Below are positions 23,023 to 31,539 of a stretch of 32,702 nt of DNA, one piece after another. Position numbers and translations under genes: made by a program. The stretch spans positions 1-32,702 of the forward strand of contig SXTU01000045.1 of assembly GCA_005791875.1 (NCBI GenBank), read 5' to 3'. The notes under the pieces are model-generated. The model was not told the origin of the DNA. It saw nothing but the letters and a program-made list of their open reading frames with translations, and made no database searches. Source of the stretch: Verrucomicrobiales bacterium (GTDB taxonomy: Bacteria; Verrucomicrobiota; Verrucomicrobiia; Limisphaerales; SXTU01). Every line of letters begins with the position of its first letter. Within the stretch, counting starts at the first letter, position 1.

Positions 23023-23573
23023 ACAACAAGAGCCGCGAACAATTGCTGGGCATTTTAGCCGTCACCGCCGTGCTGCTGATGGTGGGCGACAAGTTCGTCC
23101 TCCAGCCGCTCACCGACAGTTGGAAGGCGCGCACCAAGCGCATCGCCGAGCTGGAGAAACAGGTGGACGAGGGCGCAAAGAAACTGGAGCGCGAGCGCGC
23201 GGTGCGGGACAAGTGGGCTGCCATGAAGGCCAACACGCTCACGAATGACGTGTCCGCAGCCGAGGGGCAGGCTTTGCGGGCGTTCGAGCGGTGGGGCCGG
23301 GACGCGAACCTGACCGTCAGCGGCCTCAAGCCGGCGTGGAAGCGCGCTGCCAGCGGCGAGGAGCACCAGACGTTGGAGTGCCGCGCGGACGCGACCGGCA
23401 GCCTATCGAGCCTCGCGCGGTTTTTGTATCAGGTGGAGAGAGACCCCCTAGCCATGAAGGTGGACGTGGTGGACCTGACCACGCGTGACACCGAGGGCCG
23501 CAACCTCACCCTGTCGCTGCAACTCAGCGGCCTGGTGCTAACCCCGAAGAAGAATGAAAACTCCGCGAAATAA
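23019..23573 (+). CDS. gspM: GspM/PilO-like protein
   Basis: A 184-residue bitopic protein: a short cytoplasmic tail, a membrane span near residues 9-27 (LLGILAVTAVLLMVGDKFVL), a coiled coil (AELEKQVDEGAKKLERERAV) and a C-terminal ferredoxin-like domain (LSSLARFLYQVERDPLAMKV) as in PilO/GspM. It would pair with the preceding GspL in the inner membrane platform. Identification relies on architecture and position more than sequence identity. The 3' end overlaps the next gene by 20 bp. Confidence 0.78.
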   Translation: MNNKSREQLLGILAVTAVLLMVGDKFVLQPLTDSWKARTKRIAELEKQVDEGAKKLERERAVRDKWAAMKANTLTNDVSAAEGQALRAFERWGRDANLTVSGLKPAWKRAASGEEHQTLECRADATGSLSSLARFLYQVERDPLAMKVDVVDLTTRDTEGRNLTLSLQLSGLVLTPKKNENSAK

Positions 23574-24753
23574 CCCCGACCAGGACGGCATCATCGCGCT
23601 GGCAGCCGGTGACAAAGCGTGCGACTGTCCGGCCATGAACCCCCCGTCTCCATTGGCGTTCGCCTTGAGCGGCGCGCTGTTGCTCGCCGCCTTCGCCGCG
23701 TCCGCGCAGTCGTCCCGCACGAATGGCCCCGCGCCGCAGTCCTCTGGCAAGCAGTCCGCCAGCAAGCAGGCCCCTGCGCCGCCGGCAGTTTCGCCCGCGC
23801 AGAGCTTCGACGCGTTCAAGAACATCCCCGACCGCAACATCTTCAACACCCGCCGCTACGCAGGACGGACCGAGGCCGCGCCGCAGACGGTGCGCCGTGA
23901 TCCGGTGATCGAGTCCTTCTCGCTGCTGGGCACGCTGGATTATCCGAAAGGTTCCGTGGCGTTCTTCGAGGGCAGCAGCTCCAGCCATCGCAAGGCGGTG
24001 AAGGTGGATGAGACCATCGGCGACTGTAAAGTCACCGGCATCGAGCCCAATCTCGTGCGGCTGGAGTCGGCGGGGAAGCCGGTCGAGCTGAAGGTCGGCT
24101 ACATGCTCCGCCGCGAGGATAAGGGCGAGTGGAAGATGCGCGAAGCAGAGCGCCCGGTGGAATTCACCTCGAACTTCTCTTCCAGCTCGGGTTCGAGTTT
24201 CGGTTCCAGCTCGCAGTTTGGCTCCAGCAGCGGTTTCAGCCGGGACTCGCGCAGCGGCAGCTCGTGGTTCAACAGCCGGGATTCTCGTTCTGGCAGCTTC
24301 AGCCGCGATCCGCGCTCCAGCTCGCCCTTTGGCGGGAGCAGCAGCAACCCGGTGGAGATGGCACAGTCGCGCATCCGCGATCAGGACCGCAACGGCGACG
24401 GCAGGATTTCCCGCGAGGAAGCGGACAGCCGGTTGCGCGACAACTTCCGGACTATTGACCGCAACGGCGACGGCTCCGTGGACACGGAGGAATACACCTC
24501 CTACTACGTGACGCGGTTTGGCGGCGGCTCCAGCAGCTCGTTCAACTCCGGCGGCAGCAGCTTCAATTCCGGCAGCCCATCCAGTTCGGGTGGAACCTTA
24601 AACTCGGGTGGCAGCTCCAGCGGCTTCAACACAGGAAACAACAGTTCGGGCAGTTCAAGCGCCCCGTCTTCCGGCTCTACCAGCTCGGGCGGCGCAGGTG
24701 AAAGCGACCTTCTAAAACGACTCATGGAACAACGTTCACGGGAGAACAGATAA
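23554..24753 (+). CDS. GspC/PilP-like protein with two EF-hand loops
   Basis: A 399-residue protein if started at ATG 23554 (behind GAAGAAGA, overlapping gspM). ATG 23635 would place the hydrophobic segment PLAFALSGALLLAAFAASAQ nearer the N-terminus as a normal signal. The region at about residues 88-190 (DRNIFNTRR, SLLGTLDYPKGSVAFFEG and ELKVGYMLRRED) has the pattern of the GspC homology region that links platform to secretin. Two canonical EF-hand loops follow, DRNGDGRISREE at 278-289 and DRNGDGSVDTEE at 302-313. Both flanks are Ser/Gly-rich and repetitive. EF-hands are not part of standard GspC. The last residues (LLKRLMEQRSRENR) are helical. The name gspC is not assigned firmly. Confidence 0.72.
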   Translation: MKTPRNNPDQDGIIALAAGDKACDCPAMNPPSPLAFALSGALLLAAFAASAQSSRTNGPAPQSSGKQSASKQAPAPPAVSPAQSFDAFKNIPDRNIFNTRRYAGRTEAAPQTVRRDPVIESFSLLGTLDYPKGSVAFFEGSSSSHRKAVKVDETIGDCKVTGIEPNLVRLESAGKPVELKVGYMLRREDKGEWKMREAERPVEFTSNFSSSSGSSFGSSSQFGSSSGFSRDSRSGSSWFNSRDSRSGSFSRDPRSSSPFGGSSSNPVEMAQSRIRDQDRNGDGRISREEADSRLRDNFRTIDRNGDGSVDTEEYTSYYVTRFGGGSSSSFNSGGSSFNSGSPSSSGGTLNSGGSSSGFNTGNNSSGSSSAPSSGSTSSGGAGESDLLKRLMEQRSRENR

Positions 24754-24754
24754 T

Positions 24755-26443
24755 ATGAAATCCAACCTCGCCATCATCCTCTCAGTCAGCCTCGCCGGCT
24801 CAGTGCTGGCCCAGACGCCACCCGCGCCCGCGCCCGCACTGGCCCCCGCCGCGCCCGCCGCGCCCAAGAGCGACGACGAGCGCCCGGCCGGCCTTGCTGC
24901 CGCGCTCGCGGCGGCAGCGGCCGAGAAGGCCGCCGAGGCGGCTCGCCCGCCCACGCCCGCCGCGCCGAAGGAGCCAGTCAAGCGCGTCATTAACGAGACG
25001 GATAAGGGGATGCGCTTGAACTTTCGTGGTGTGCCGCTGGAGTTGGTCCTCAATTACTTCTCCGAGGCTGCCGGCTTCATCATCGTGCCCACGGTCGGCG
25101 ACATCCGCGGCCGGGTGGATGTGTGGAGCGAGGACGTGCTCACCAAGGACGAGGCCGTGGCCGTGCTCAACAACGTCCTCTCTCGCAACGGCTACGCTGC
25201 CTTTCGCGTGGATCGCACGCTCAAAATCGTGAACAAGGATGAGATGAGCCGGCAGCCCCTCCCGGTCAAACCCGGCGGCGACCCGGAGAAAATCCCGGCG
25301 ACCGAGAACATGGTCACGCAGATCATCCCCATCAAGTTCATCAGCGCCGAACAGGTGATCAAGAACTTCGACTCCCTCCTGCCCACCTCCTCGATCATGA
25401 CCGCGAACGCCGGCGCCAACGCGCTCGTGATCACCGACACGCAGATCAACATCAAGCGCGTGGCCGAGATCATCAAGGCGCTGGACACGCCCGTGGCCAG
25501 TGTCTCCGCCATCCGCGTGTTCACGCTCAAGTATGCCGATGCTAAAACGCTCGCGACCGTGGTGAAGGATCTCTTCGTCACTGCCGAGTCGCGCGGCGGC
25601 GCACAGCAGGGCGGCGTCAACCCCATGCAGCAAATGTTTCAAAGGTTTGGCGGCGGCGGTTCCAGCCGCGGAAGTGGCGGTGGTGGTGGTAGTGCCGGCG
25701 GCACCGGTGGTCGCGTGACCACGCCCAAGGTCGTCGCGTCGGCGGACGAGTTGAGCAACTCGCTGATCGTGAGCGCGCCCGAGGATTCGATGACGATGAT
25801 CGAGGACGTGATCAAGCAGGTAGACGTGCCGGTCGAGGACGTGACGGAGATCAAGGTCTTCCGCCTGAAGCATGCGAGCGCCGACGACACCGCCACGATG
25901 ATCAAGAACCTCTTCCCCGACACGAGCACGCAGGGTGGACGGACCGGCGGACGGACCGGCGGCAGCAGCTTCTTCGGCGGCTTCCGCCCGCCCAGTGGCG
26001 GCGGCACTGGCGCGGCAGCCGGCCAGAGCGAGCGAGCGCTCAAGCAGAACAAAGTTGTGGCTGTGGCCGACAACCGCACCATGTCCGTCATCGTCACTGC
26101 GTCGCCCACGCTCATGGAGCAAATCACGGGGATGATCACCCAGCTCGACTCCGATCCATCGAAGCAGCAGAAGGTCTTCGTCATCCCGGTGGAGAACGCC
26201 GACCCGGCGCAGATGCAGCAAATCCTGCAAGCTCTGTTCCCAACTCAGAGCGGTCGGACTGCGCAGTCGTCCAGCGGCCGGACAGGCACAGGCGGCTTCG
26301 GCACAGGCACCACCACGCGCAACAACGGCGGCCAAAGCAGCCCCAGCGGCCGGTCGGGCAGCAGCGGTTTTGGTGGTAACAGCAGTGGCGGCAGCAGTGG
26401 CTTTGGTGGTGGTAACAGCGGCGGCTTCGGCGGCGGCCGCTAG
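24755..26443 (+). CDS. Secretin N-domain protein (GspD N0-N3 half)
   Basis: A 562-residue protein starting 1 bp after the previous stop. It has a signal peptide (SNLAIILSVSLAGSVLA) and an Ala/Pro linker. The N0-type domain contains MRLNFRGVPLELVLNYFSEA, followed by three N1-N3 repeats of secretins: VTQIIPIKFISAEQVIKNFD, IRVFTLKYADAKTLATVVKD and IKVFRLKHASADDTATMIKN, with a fourth, related VFVIPVENADPAQMQQILQ. Gly/Ser-rich loops interrupt the domains. It ends in a Gly/Ser tail with no beta-barrel secretin domain; that is encoded by the next gene. Together they correspond to one GspD. Confidence 0.85.
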   Translation: MKSNLAIILSVSLAGSVLAQTPPAPAPALAPAAPAAPKSDDERPAGLAAALAAAAAEKAAEAARPPTPAAPKEPVKRVINETDKGMRLNFRGVPLELVLNYFSEAAGFIIVPTVGDIRGRVDVWSEDVLTKDEAVAVLNNVLSRNGYAAFRVDRTLKIVNKDEMSRQPLPVKPGGDPEKIPATENMVTQIIPIKFISAEQVIKNFDSLLPTSSIMTANAGANALVITDTQINIKRVAEIIKALDTPVASVSAIRVFTLKYADAKTLATVVKDLFVTAESRGGAQQGGVNPMQQMFQRFGGGGSSRGSGGGGGSAGGTGGRVTTPKVVASADELSNSLIVSAPEDSMTMIEDVIKQVDVPVEDVTEIKVFRLKHASADDTATMIKNLFPDTSTQGGRTGGRTGGSSFFGGFRPPSGGGTGAAAGQSERALKQNKVVAVADNRTMSVIVTASPTLMEQITGMITQLDSDPSKQQKVFVIPVENADPAQMQQILQALFPTQSGRTAQSSSGRTGTGGFGTGTTTRNNGGQSSPSGRSGSSGFGGNSSGGSSGFGGGNSGGFGGGR

Positions 26444-26482
26444 TTCAACTCAGAATTCCGGTCAGTTCACTTGAAAGGCATA

Positions 26483-27700
26483 ATGATGAAACATGGTTCG
26501 ATGAAAGCGATTGGTTTGGGATGGCTGCTGGCCGGTGCGCTGGCGGGGACCGCGCACGCGCAATTCCAAGGTTTTGGCGGAGGCGGCTTTGGCGGTGGGG
26601 GCACTGGCGGCGGGGGCGCGGCCAGCCGCACCCAGGCCGGCGGTGGCCAACCGCTGGGCGGGGCGGACATTTCCTTCGACCCGGAGACGCGCAACATGAT
26701 CGTCGTCACGGACGACAAGACCCTGGCCGAAATCAAGAAGGTGATCTCCGGCCTGGATCGCCCTTCGCCGCAAGTGCTCATCAAGGTGATCTTCCTGGAG
26801 GCCACGTATCGCAAGGACTCCGACATCGGCTTCGCCGGCGGCTACAACCACAACCCCAACCCCGGCGGCAACAGCGGCGTCGCGGGCCAGGGATTTGGCA
26901 GCGCCCCTATCAAGGATCTCGCGAGCGTCGCCGCGCTGGCCGCACCGGGGGCGGGCATCTACTCCATCCTCGGTAATGACTTCCAGGCGACGCTCCGGGC
27001 GATCGCCACGGCGGGCAAGACTGAGGTGCTCTCCCGCCCGTCCATCCTCGCGCGCAACAACCAACTGGCCACCATCAGCCTGGGCCAGCAGGTGCCGCTC
27101 ATCACGAACACGCGCTTCGACAACTTCGGCAACCAGATCAACACCATCACCTACCAAAGCGTGGGCGTGAACTTGAGCGTCACGCCCTTCATCTCGTCGG
27201 ACGGCAACGTGGAGATGGTCGTCACCCCGGAGATTTCCTCGCTGGCCGACAAGTCGCAGTGGGTCGCGATCTCCGGCGGCACCAACGCCGTCTCCGCGCC
27301 AGTCATCAACTCCCGCATCGCCACCACCACCGTCGTCGTGCCCGACGGCCAGACGGTTGTCATCGGCGGCCTGATGGAGAACACGCAGAACGACTCGGAG
27401 AGCAAGGTGCCGCTGCTTGGCGACATTCCGCTGCTGGGAAATCTTTTCAAGCGTCGTGTGAAGGACAATGTGAAGCGCGAGCTGATGATTTTCCTCACGC
27501 CGACCATTGTGAAAGCACCGTCGCAACTGGCGGACATGACCACGGACGAGAAGCTGAACAAGAAGATCGCCCCGAAGGCCTTCCCGCAGGAGGACCTGGA
27601 CCGCTTCCTCGAAAGCCTGCCGCTGAAGGACCCGCCGCCGGCCGTCAAGCCCGCGGCTGCGCCCGCTGTTCCTGCGCCTGCCAGGCCCACGCCCAAATAG
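26483..27700 (+). CDS. Secretin pore-domain protein (GspD C-terminal half)
   Basis: A 405-residue protein; the start chosen is ATG 26483 with AAAGG 4 nt upstream. It has its own signal peptide (AIGLGWLLAGALAGTAHAQ) and a Gly-rich segment. One last N-type domain carries DPETRNMIVVTDDKTLAEIK and LIKVIFLEATYRKDSDIGF. The secretin barrel follows: FQATLRAIATAGKTEVLSRP, SILARNNQLATISLGQQVPL and the signature VPLLGDIPLLGNLFKRR with LMIFLTPTIV. It forms the outer-membrane channel. A Pro/Ala tail may bind a pilotin. Gap to the previous gene 39 bp, to the kinase 18 bp. Confidence 0.88.
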   Translation: MMKHGSMKAIGLGWLLAGALAGTAHAQFQGFGGGGFGGGGTGGGGAASRTQAGGGQPLGGADISFDPETRNMIVVTDDKTLAEIKKVISGLDRPSPQVLIKVIFLEATYRKDSDIGFAGGYNHNPNPGGNSGVAGQGFGSAPIKDLASVAALAAPGAGIYSILGNDFQATLRAIATAGKTEVLSRPSILARNNQLATISLGQQVPLITNTRFDNFGNQINTITYQSVGVNLSVTPFISSDGNVEMVVTPEISSLADKSQWVAISGGTNAVSAPVINSRIATTTVVVPDGQTVVIGGLMENTQNDSESKVPLLGDIPLLGNLFKRRVKDNVKRELMIFLTPTIVKAPSQLADMTTDEKLNKKIAPKAFPQEDLDRFLESLPLKDPPPAVKPAAAPAVPAPARPTPK

Positions 27701-27718
27701 CGCCGCGCTCCCCGCCGC

Positions 27719-29239
27719 ATGATCCGTCATCCACGCTTCGCCTTCGTCGTGCTGCTGGCCGCGTGGTCGGCGATGGCGGTCTGGCAGGTGATCGAGCACA
27801 GCCGGGTGGAGACCGCCGCGCGCGAGGCCTTGATCCGCCGCTCGCGCGACATCACCGGCACGCTGGGCAAGTTCATCGAGTCCCAGCGGCGCTTCGGTGT
27901 CGTCTCGCAGGAGCGGATGGAGGTGGCCTTGCAATCCGTCATCACGTTCAGCGGATTGCAGTCGCTCGCGCTCCTGAACAAGGCCGGTGAAGTCGTCGCG
28001 TCCGCAGGCGTGCCCGTGGACCTCGAAGCCAAGGGATTGCTTCAGAGCGGCGTTCACTGGGGCGAAAAAGTCCTCACCGTGGTCAACCCGATGGACCTCG
28101 GCACCAACGTCGTCGTCGTCCTGCCGCCGCGCGACACGAACGCGCCGCCGCGTGAGGATTTCCGGCCGCTGCCCCGCCCGCCCGGCGAGCCGCGCGAGCC
28201 GCGTCCCCCCGAAACCAACGCGGTCCCGCCCACGAGATCCGGCGACGGCACCATCGTATCCGGTGCTGGCGTGGTCTCCACCAACCGCCCTGACCGCCGG
28301 GACGCGTTCCGCCGCCCGCCCAGCGGCTCGTCGTTCGGCCGCCCGCCGTGGATTCCCGAGGCGGAGTTCAAGAAGCTGGCGGAGAACCGCACCACGCACG
28401 GCTTTCTGATCGCCCTGTCCACAGCACCGTTCCTTCAGGCCAAGGAGACGGATTTCTGGACGCGCACCCTGATCGTCAGCTTCGCGGGCGTCGCCGCGCT
28501 GGGCGTCGCCCTCGCGCTGCGCAACCTCAGCAAGTCCGCCGACCTCCAGTTCCGCCTGCTGCGCGCCAGCGAGATGAACTCCCACCTGCGCGAGATGAAC
28601 CTCGCCGCCGCCGGCCTCGCCCACGAGACCAAGAACCCGCTCAACATCATCCGCGGCTTGGCGCAGATGATCTCCAGGCAGGACGACGCCCCTCCCGCCA
28701 TCGCCGAGAAGTCGCGCGGCATCGTGGACGAGGCGGACCGCGTGACCGCGCAGTTGAACGAGTTCATCAACTACTCCCGCCCGCGCGAGGTCCGCCGCTC
28801 GCCTGTGCCGTTGGTCAGCGCCGTCGGCGAGGTCGTCCGCGCGCTCGGCTATGACCTGGAGGAGAAGGCCATCCAACTCACCGTCCAGCCCGACCTGCCG
28901 CGCATCGAGGCCGACGAGCAGCTCCTGCGGCAGGCGCTCTTCAACCTGCTCATCAACGCCACGCAGGCGCTTGAGCGGGGCGGCGAGATCCGCGTGAACG
29001 CGACCCGCAGCGGCGAGAACACGCTGACGCTTGAGATCAGCGACAACGGCCCCGGCGTTGCGCCCGAGAACCTGAAGGAAATCTTCAAGCCCTACTTCAC
29101 CACGCACCAGAAGGGCACCGGGCTGGGCCTGGCCATCGTCCAGCAGATCATCCTCGCCCACGGCTGGGAGATCGAATGCCTGCCCAACCAGCCGCGCGGC
29201 GCGCTCTTCCGCGTCAGCCACATCAAGGTGCTGCCGTAG
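27719..29239 (+). CDS. Membrane sensor histidine kinase (NtrB/ZraS/PilS class)
   Basis: A 506-residue two-component sensor. Membrane spans near residues 5-22 and 251-268 enclose a periplasmic sensor region of about 220 residues, with a Pro/Arg-rich loop (PRPPGEPREPRPPETNAVPP). The dimerisation/phosphotransfer helix contains the phospho-acceptor H302 in LAHETKNPLN, and the ATP-binding domain shows LINATQAL, DNGPGVAPENLKEIFKPY and the G-box GTGLGLAIVQQ. The short DHp and FKPYFTTHQKGTGLGL text are typical of kinases that phosphorylate NtrC-family regulators. It lies 18 bp after the secretin gene, with no response regulator next to it. Confidence 0.9.
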   Translation: MIRHPRFAFVVLLAAWSAMAVWQVIEHSRVETAAREALIRRSRDITGTLGKFIESQRRFGVVSQERMEVALQSVITFSGLQSLALLNKAGEVVASAGVPVDLEAKGLLQSGVHWGEKVLTVVNPMDLGTNVVVVLPPRDTNAPPREDFRPLPRPPGEPREPRPPETNAVPPTRSGDGTIVSGAGVVSTNRPDRRDAFRRPPSGSSFGRPPWIPEAEFKKLAENRTTHGFLIALSTAPFLQAKETDFWTRTLIVSFAGVAALGVALALRNLSKSADLQFRLLRASEMNSHLREMNLAAAGLAHETKNPLNIIRGLAQMISRQDDAPPAIAEKSRGIVDEADRVTAQLNEFINYSRPREVRRSPVPLVSAVGEVVRALGYDLEEKAIQLTVQPDLPRIEADEQLLRQALFNLLINATQALERGGEIRVNATRSGENTLTLEISDNGPGVAPENLKEIFKPYFTTHQKGTGLGLAIVQQIILAHGWEIECLPNQPRGALFRVSHIKVLP

Positions 29240-29301
29240 GGCCTGCCGCATAAGCACTCCGACTCCATAGGAACAGGCCGGTTGAAATCTTGACCACCCC
29301 C

Positions 29302-29329
29302 TTGACCGCGAATTGCGGGCCGCTACTCT
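29302..29329 (+). promoter_or_regulatory. Possible sigma-70 promoter before the cupredoxin-like gene
   Basis: TTGACC at 29302-29307 and TACTCT at 29324-29329 are separated by 16 nt and lie 66 bp before ATG 29395. The -10 box is weak. This is the only plausible pair in the 155-bp gap after the kinase. Confidence 0.35.
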
Positions 29330-29394
29330 CCGTCCACTTTGACAGCGGGGCCGGAATGGCCTGGCGTCAATTTGGACAACACTGAAACACGAAC

Positions 29395-30078
29395 ATGAAA
29401 TCACTGATACTGACCCTCACCGCCGTCGCCATTGTGGCCGGCAGCGCCTCGGCGGGCGACGTCACCGGCAAGATCACCCTCAAGGGCACGCCAGCTCCCG
29501 AGAAGGAAATCCCTGTGGACCCCACCTGTGGCAAGCTGCAAGCCGGCAAGAAGGTCATGACCCGTTTCTACGTGTCGGACGCCACCGGCGGCCTCGCCGA
29601 CTGCGTGGTTTATCTCGAAGGCGCCAAGGGCGGCGCGGCTTCGGACAAGGCGGTCGTCATTGACCAGAAAGGCTGCGAATACCTGCCCTACATCAACTCC
29701 GCGCAGACCGGCCAGCCGATCCGCGTGCTTAACTCCGACCCCCTTATGCACAACGTCCACCCCACCCCGGCGGTGGACGGCAACAAGGAAGACAACAAGG
29801 CCCAGATGGCCGGCGGCAAGCCGCTCGACTTCGCCTTCACAAAGGCCGAGAAGTTCCTCCGCTTCAAGTGCGACGTGCATCCGTGGATGTTCGCCTACGT
29901 GAGCGTGTTCGACCACGGCTTCCATGCCGTCACCGGCAAGGATGGCTCCTTCAAGATCACCGGCGTGCCGGACGGCAAATACAAGCTGGTCGTCGAGCAC
30001 CGCAAGGGCGGCAAGGTCGAGAAGGAAATCGAAGTGAAAGGCAGCGCGAAGGCGGACTTCACCATCGAGGCCAAGTAG
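29395..30078 (+). CDS. Cupredoxin-like periplasmic protein with carboxypeptidase-regulatory domain
   Basis: A 227-residue protein with a Sec signal (LILTLTAVAIVAGSASAG). The middle has the cupredoxin pattern: histidines in PLMHNVHP, then CDVHPWM, which supplies the C-x2-H-x2-M ligands of a type 1 copper site, and FDHGFHAVT. The C-terminal DGSFKITGVPDGKYKLVVEH is a carboxypeptidase-regulatory-like beta domain. It precedes heme A and heme O synthases and cytochrome oxidase, so it may carry electrons or copper to the oxidase, which is an inference. It has a strong terminator of its own. Confidence 0.8.
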   Translation: MKSLILTLTAVAIVAGSASAGDVTGKITLKGTPAPEKEIPVDPTCGKLQAGKKVMTRFYVSDATGGLADCVVYLEGAKGGAASDKAVVIDQKGCEYLPYINSAQTGQPIRVLNSDPLMHNVHPTPAVDGNKEDNKAQMAGGKPLDFAFTKAEKFLRFKCDVHPWMFAYVSVFDHGFHAVTGKDGSFKITGVPDGKYKLVVEHRKGGKVEKEIEVKGSAKADFTIEAK

Positions 30079-30092
30079 TTCAATTTCCGGAC

Positions 30093-30135
30093 TTCAGCCG
30101 CCGTAGTCTTGGGACTGCGGCGGCTGAATCTTTTT
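30093..30135 (+). terminator. Rho-independent terminator after the cupredoxin-like gene
   Basis: A stem of TTCAGCCGCCG plus AGTC pairs with GACT plus CGGCGGCTGAA (one T/G mismatch, 4-nt loop TTGG), followed by TCTTTTT. Very strong. Confidence 0.93.
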
Positions 30136-30243
30136 GGCGCAGGCATTCCGGCCGATTAACCGCTGAACTGCGCGCAATCAGCCCCGATGAAATCGTCCCG
30201 CCGCGCTTGAAACCGGCTGCCGGGCGGATATCTCTATCACCCC

Positions 30244-31449
30244 ATGCCGCAAACGGCTGAACATCTTTGGCTCCACCGCTTCGCCGTGCTTACGGCGCTG
30301 GCGACGCTCCTTCTCATCGGCATCGGCGGGCTGGTCACGAGCCACGGCGCGGGCATGGCGGTGCCGGACTGGCCGAACAGCTATGGCTACAACATGTTCA
30401 CCTTCCCGGTGTCCATGTGGGTCGGCGGCATCCTCTACGAACACTCGCACCGGCTGGCGGGGTCGGTGGTCGGCTTCATGACGCTGGTGTTGGCGTTGTG
30501 GATGAACGGCCGGCCCGCCGCAAAGTGGCTGCGCTGGGGAAGCGTCGTCGTGCTGGCGCTTGGGTTAGTCGCGTCCACGAGCGCCAAGGTGAAGCTCGAC
30601 AATGTGTTGTTCCTCGTCGGCACGGGCGTGGCGGGCTTCGGCATCAGCTTCGTCTGGCCGCGCCATGAAGCCGTCAGCCCGCGACTGGCGCGGTTCGGAT
30701 TGCTCGCGCTGGTGCTGGTCATCGTGCAGGGCGTCCTCGGCGGGCTGCGCGTGACGGCTCTGGCGGACTGGCTGGGCATCTTCCACGGCACGCTGGCGCA
30801 GTGCTTTCTCGTGTTGATGTGCGCCATTGCGCTCGTGACGAGCGACTGGTGGGCGCGGCTGAAGGCGGAGTCGCCGCCGGTGGCCGTCCCCGCGAAGGTG
30901 CGGCGCTTCCTGCTCATCACGACGCTCCTGATCCTCGGCCAACTCGCGCTTGGAGCTTCGATGCGCCACCAGCACGCGGGCCTGGCCGTGCCGGATTTTC
31001 CGTTGGCACACGGCAAGGTCTGGCCCGCGACGGACACCATTTCGCTCGAAACTTACAACCGCTCCCGGAACGACCACCGGGAGTTCAAGCCGATCACCGC
31101 CAGGCAAATCCACCTCCACATGGCGCACCGCATCGGGGCCCTCGTGGTGTTCGGCCACGTGCTGGGCTGCCTGCTGAAGCTGCGGCGCACGATGGGCGCA
31201 GCACATCCGGTGGCGAAGGCTGCGGGCGTTTGGTTCGGGCTGATTTGCGTCCAGTTCGGCCTCGGCATCTGGACGGTCCTGAGCAACAAGGCGGCAGACA
31301 TCGCGACGCTGCATGTCCTCGTGGGAGCGGCGAGCCTGGTCACGGGCGCGCTGCTGACGCTGCTGACGGCGGCGTGGAGCGGACACTCCTGTCCGCTGCC
31401 CGCCTGCGGACAAGAGCGTCCGCCTCACGCACCTGGAGCAGGATTATGA
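30244..31449 (+). CDS. ctaA: Heme A synthase (COX15/CtaA family)
   Basis: A 401-residue membrane protein with about eight spans arranged as two repeats. It converts heme O to heme A for cytochrome c oxidase. Conserved segments are GGLVTSHGAGMAVPDWPNSY, EHSHRLAGSVVGF, RHQHAGLAVPDFPLAHG and HMAHRIGALVVFGHVLG, with the heme-ligand histidines. ATG 30244 is the start. The last 20 residues or so (SGHSCPLPACGQERPPHAPG) are the translation of a GGACA/TGTCC repeat at 31378-31423, so the native C-terminus has probably been replaced by repeat text. The gene is followed by ctaB. Confidence 0.9.
   Translation: MPQTAEHLWLHRFAVLTALATLLLIGIGGLVTSHGAGMAVPDWPNSYGYNMFTFPVSMWVGGILYEHSHRLAGSVVGFMTLVLALWMNGRPAAKWLRWGSVVVLALGLVASTSAKVKLDNVLFLVGTGVAGFGISFVWPRHEAVSPRLARFGLLALVLVIVQGVLGGLRVTALADWLGIFHGTLAQCFLVLMCAIALVTSDWWARLKAESPPVAVPAKVRRFLLITTLLILGQLALGASMRHQHAGLAVPDFPLAHGKVWPATDTISLETYNRSRNDHREFKPITARQIHLHMAHRIGALVVFGHVLGCLLKLRRTMGAAHPVAKAAGVWFGLICVQFGLGIWTVLSNKAADIATLHVLVGAASLVTGALLTLLTAAWSGHSCPLPACGQERPPHAPGAGL
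31378..31423. repeat. GGACA/TGTCC palindrome pair at the ctaA 3' end
   Basis: AGCGGACA-CTCC-TGTCCGCT at 31378-31397 and GCGGAC-AAGAGC-GTCCGC at 31406-31423. The same dispersed family as in the gspK leader (20122-20192). Confidence 0.8.
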
Positions 31450-31452
31450 TGA

Positions 31453-31525
31453 GGATTAAGAGCAGGATTAAGATTGAATCGCACCGACTCCGCTCTTGCT
31501 CTTGGTCCTGATCTTAATCTTAATC
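31453..31525. repeat. GATTAAG-type repeat between ctaA and ctaB
   Basis: GGATTAAGAGCAGGATTAAG from 31453 continues to 31475, and ATCTTAATCTTAATC at 31511-31525 is partly its inverse: GATTAAGATT at 31466-31475 pairs with AATCTTAATC at 31516-31525. GCTCTTGCTCTTGGTCC at 31492-31508 adds a second periodic word. It lies over the only gap between the two genes, so it may affect ctaB translation. Confidence 0.6.
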
Positions 31526-31539
31526 TACCTCTGATTTTG

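Noticed and set aside
26462-29404. A 980-codon open frame on the minus strand opposite the secretin and kinase genes
   Set aside because: It is antisense to three well-supported genes, is rich in Arg, His, Asp and Val without any recognisable domain, and is a normal product of high third-position GC on the other strand.
30207-30234. TTGAAA and TATCTC as a promoter for ctaA
   Set aside because: The -10 candidate ends only 9 nt before the ATG, which would require leaderless translation; the match is weak.
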